From: Bacteroidia bacterium | GTDB taxonomy: Bacteria; Bacteroidota; Bacteroidia; Bacteroidales; Prolixibacteraceae | DNA length: 64,000 nt | Direction of reading: 5' to 3' | NCBI GenBank assembly: GCA_025358025.1 | Contig: JANYKW010000038.1 | Coordinates: 1 to 64,000 of the forward strand | In this document: one piece after another, positions 63,823 to 64,000 of the stretch | Layout of the letters: every line of letters begins with the position of its first letter | Position numbering within the stretch: position 1 is the first letter of the stretch | Translations under genes and position numbers: made by a program | Notes under the pieces: generated by a model | Seen by the model: only the letters and a program-made list of their open reading frames with translations | Database searches by the model: none | What the model was told of the DNA's origin: nothing

Positions 63823-64000
63823 TCAGATCTTGGGTTCCCAACCGGGTTCATATTCACGACTCCATAGTTTTTGAGCCACTTTGTCATCGACTATGTGTCC
63901 GTTTTTCGGATCAATTTTTAAGTCTCGTCCTACACGCCATGAAATATTTCCCAACTGCATTGCGACCACACTCTTATATCCTAATTCAACATCGCAATTG
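63823..64000 (-). CDS. C-terminal end of a second Gfo/Idh-type oxidoreductase (partial)
   Basis: The minus-strand reading enters from the window edge and stops at 63823: NCDVELGYKSVVAMQLGNISWRVGRDL, DPKNGHIVDDKVAQKLWSREYEPGWEPKI. The GNISWRVGR and SREYEPGW ends match the C-terminus of Gfo/Idh/MocA proteins from secreted Bacteroidota sets. About 59 codons are visible; the Rossmann domain lies outside. It converges on the Gfo/Idh gene at 62354. Confidence 0.75.
   Translation of the reverse strand, partial: NCDVELGYKSVVAMQLGNISWRVGRDLKIDPKNGHIVDDKVAQKLWSREYEPGWEPKI

Overview
The window comes from the chromosome of a member of the Bacteroidota, probably a Bacteroidales/Marinilabiliales-type environmental polysaccharide degrader. 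The evidence is a SusC/SusD pair, a hybrid two-component system (HTCS) regulator, FISUMP and DUF1566 surface proteins, CreD, promoters of the TAnnTTTG type, many Spase II lipoproteins and Tat-exported Gfo/Idh oxidoreductases. The genus is inference.

Layout. 0-3.6 kb: end of a signalling operon (PAS kinase, stand-alone receiver, hybrid kinase). 3.7-8.7 kb: a FISUMP lipoprotein and an HTCS regulator. 8.9-10.4 kb: decayed DUF3800 and restriction-enzyme remnants, then a ParE-type toxin-antitoxin pair, lying between the HTCS and its likely target. 10.8-29.6 kb: a glucuronoxylan utilisation locus, all on the + strand: SusC, SusD, GH30 xylanase, SGNH acetylesterase, GH115 and GH67 alpha-glucuronidases, GPH sugar symporter, GH10, GH43 and two CE1-like esterases. 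The GH67 seems to have lost its C-terminal helical domain in frame, and the last esterase has an early TAG. 29.5-32 kb: a McrC remnant, a Doc/Fic protein with a DNA-binding partner, and a 5'-nucleotidase remnant. 32.3-36 kb: a DUF1566 protein, then a membrane protein/winged-helix/CreD operon with repeated AAAGTACTTT operators.

36.2-45.6 kb: secreted carbohydrate enzymes in mixed orientation (Gfo/Idh, GH3, DUF1080, PIG-L deacetylase, beta-propeller protein, PHP phosphoesterase) and a glycosidase fragment. 45.8-51.6 kb: envelope or lipid-related genes (SYLF, a zinc-phospholipase-like/barrel protein, an Ala/Pro/Lys-rich exported protein, DUF4337, cytochrome c lipoprotein, DUF1003, patatin). 52-56.2 kb: a frameshifted winged-helix gene, a flavin-binding protein, a CobW GTPase, a MITE and a radical SAM protein whose 5' end is cut by a TAG. 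56.6-64 kb: small exported proteins, a collapsed enolase-superfamily gene, a GH78 alpha-L-rhamnosidase and two Gfo/Idh genes, the second cut by the window end.

How the genes fit together: xylan fragments would be cut at the surface (GH30 and possibly GH10), imported by SusCD, stripped of acetyl/acyl and (methyl)glucuronyl groups in the periplasm, moved inward by the GPH symporter and finished by the signal-less GH43. The window carries unusually many gene remnants, palindromic repeats and solitary IS-type ends, so the accessory parts look old and repeatedly rearranged. All family calls rest on reading motifs by eye; no database search was run.
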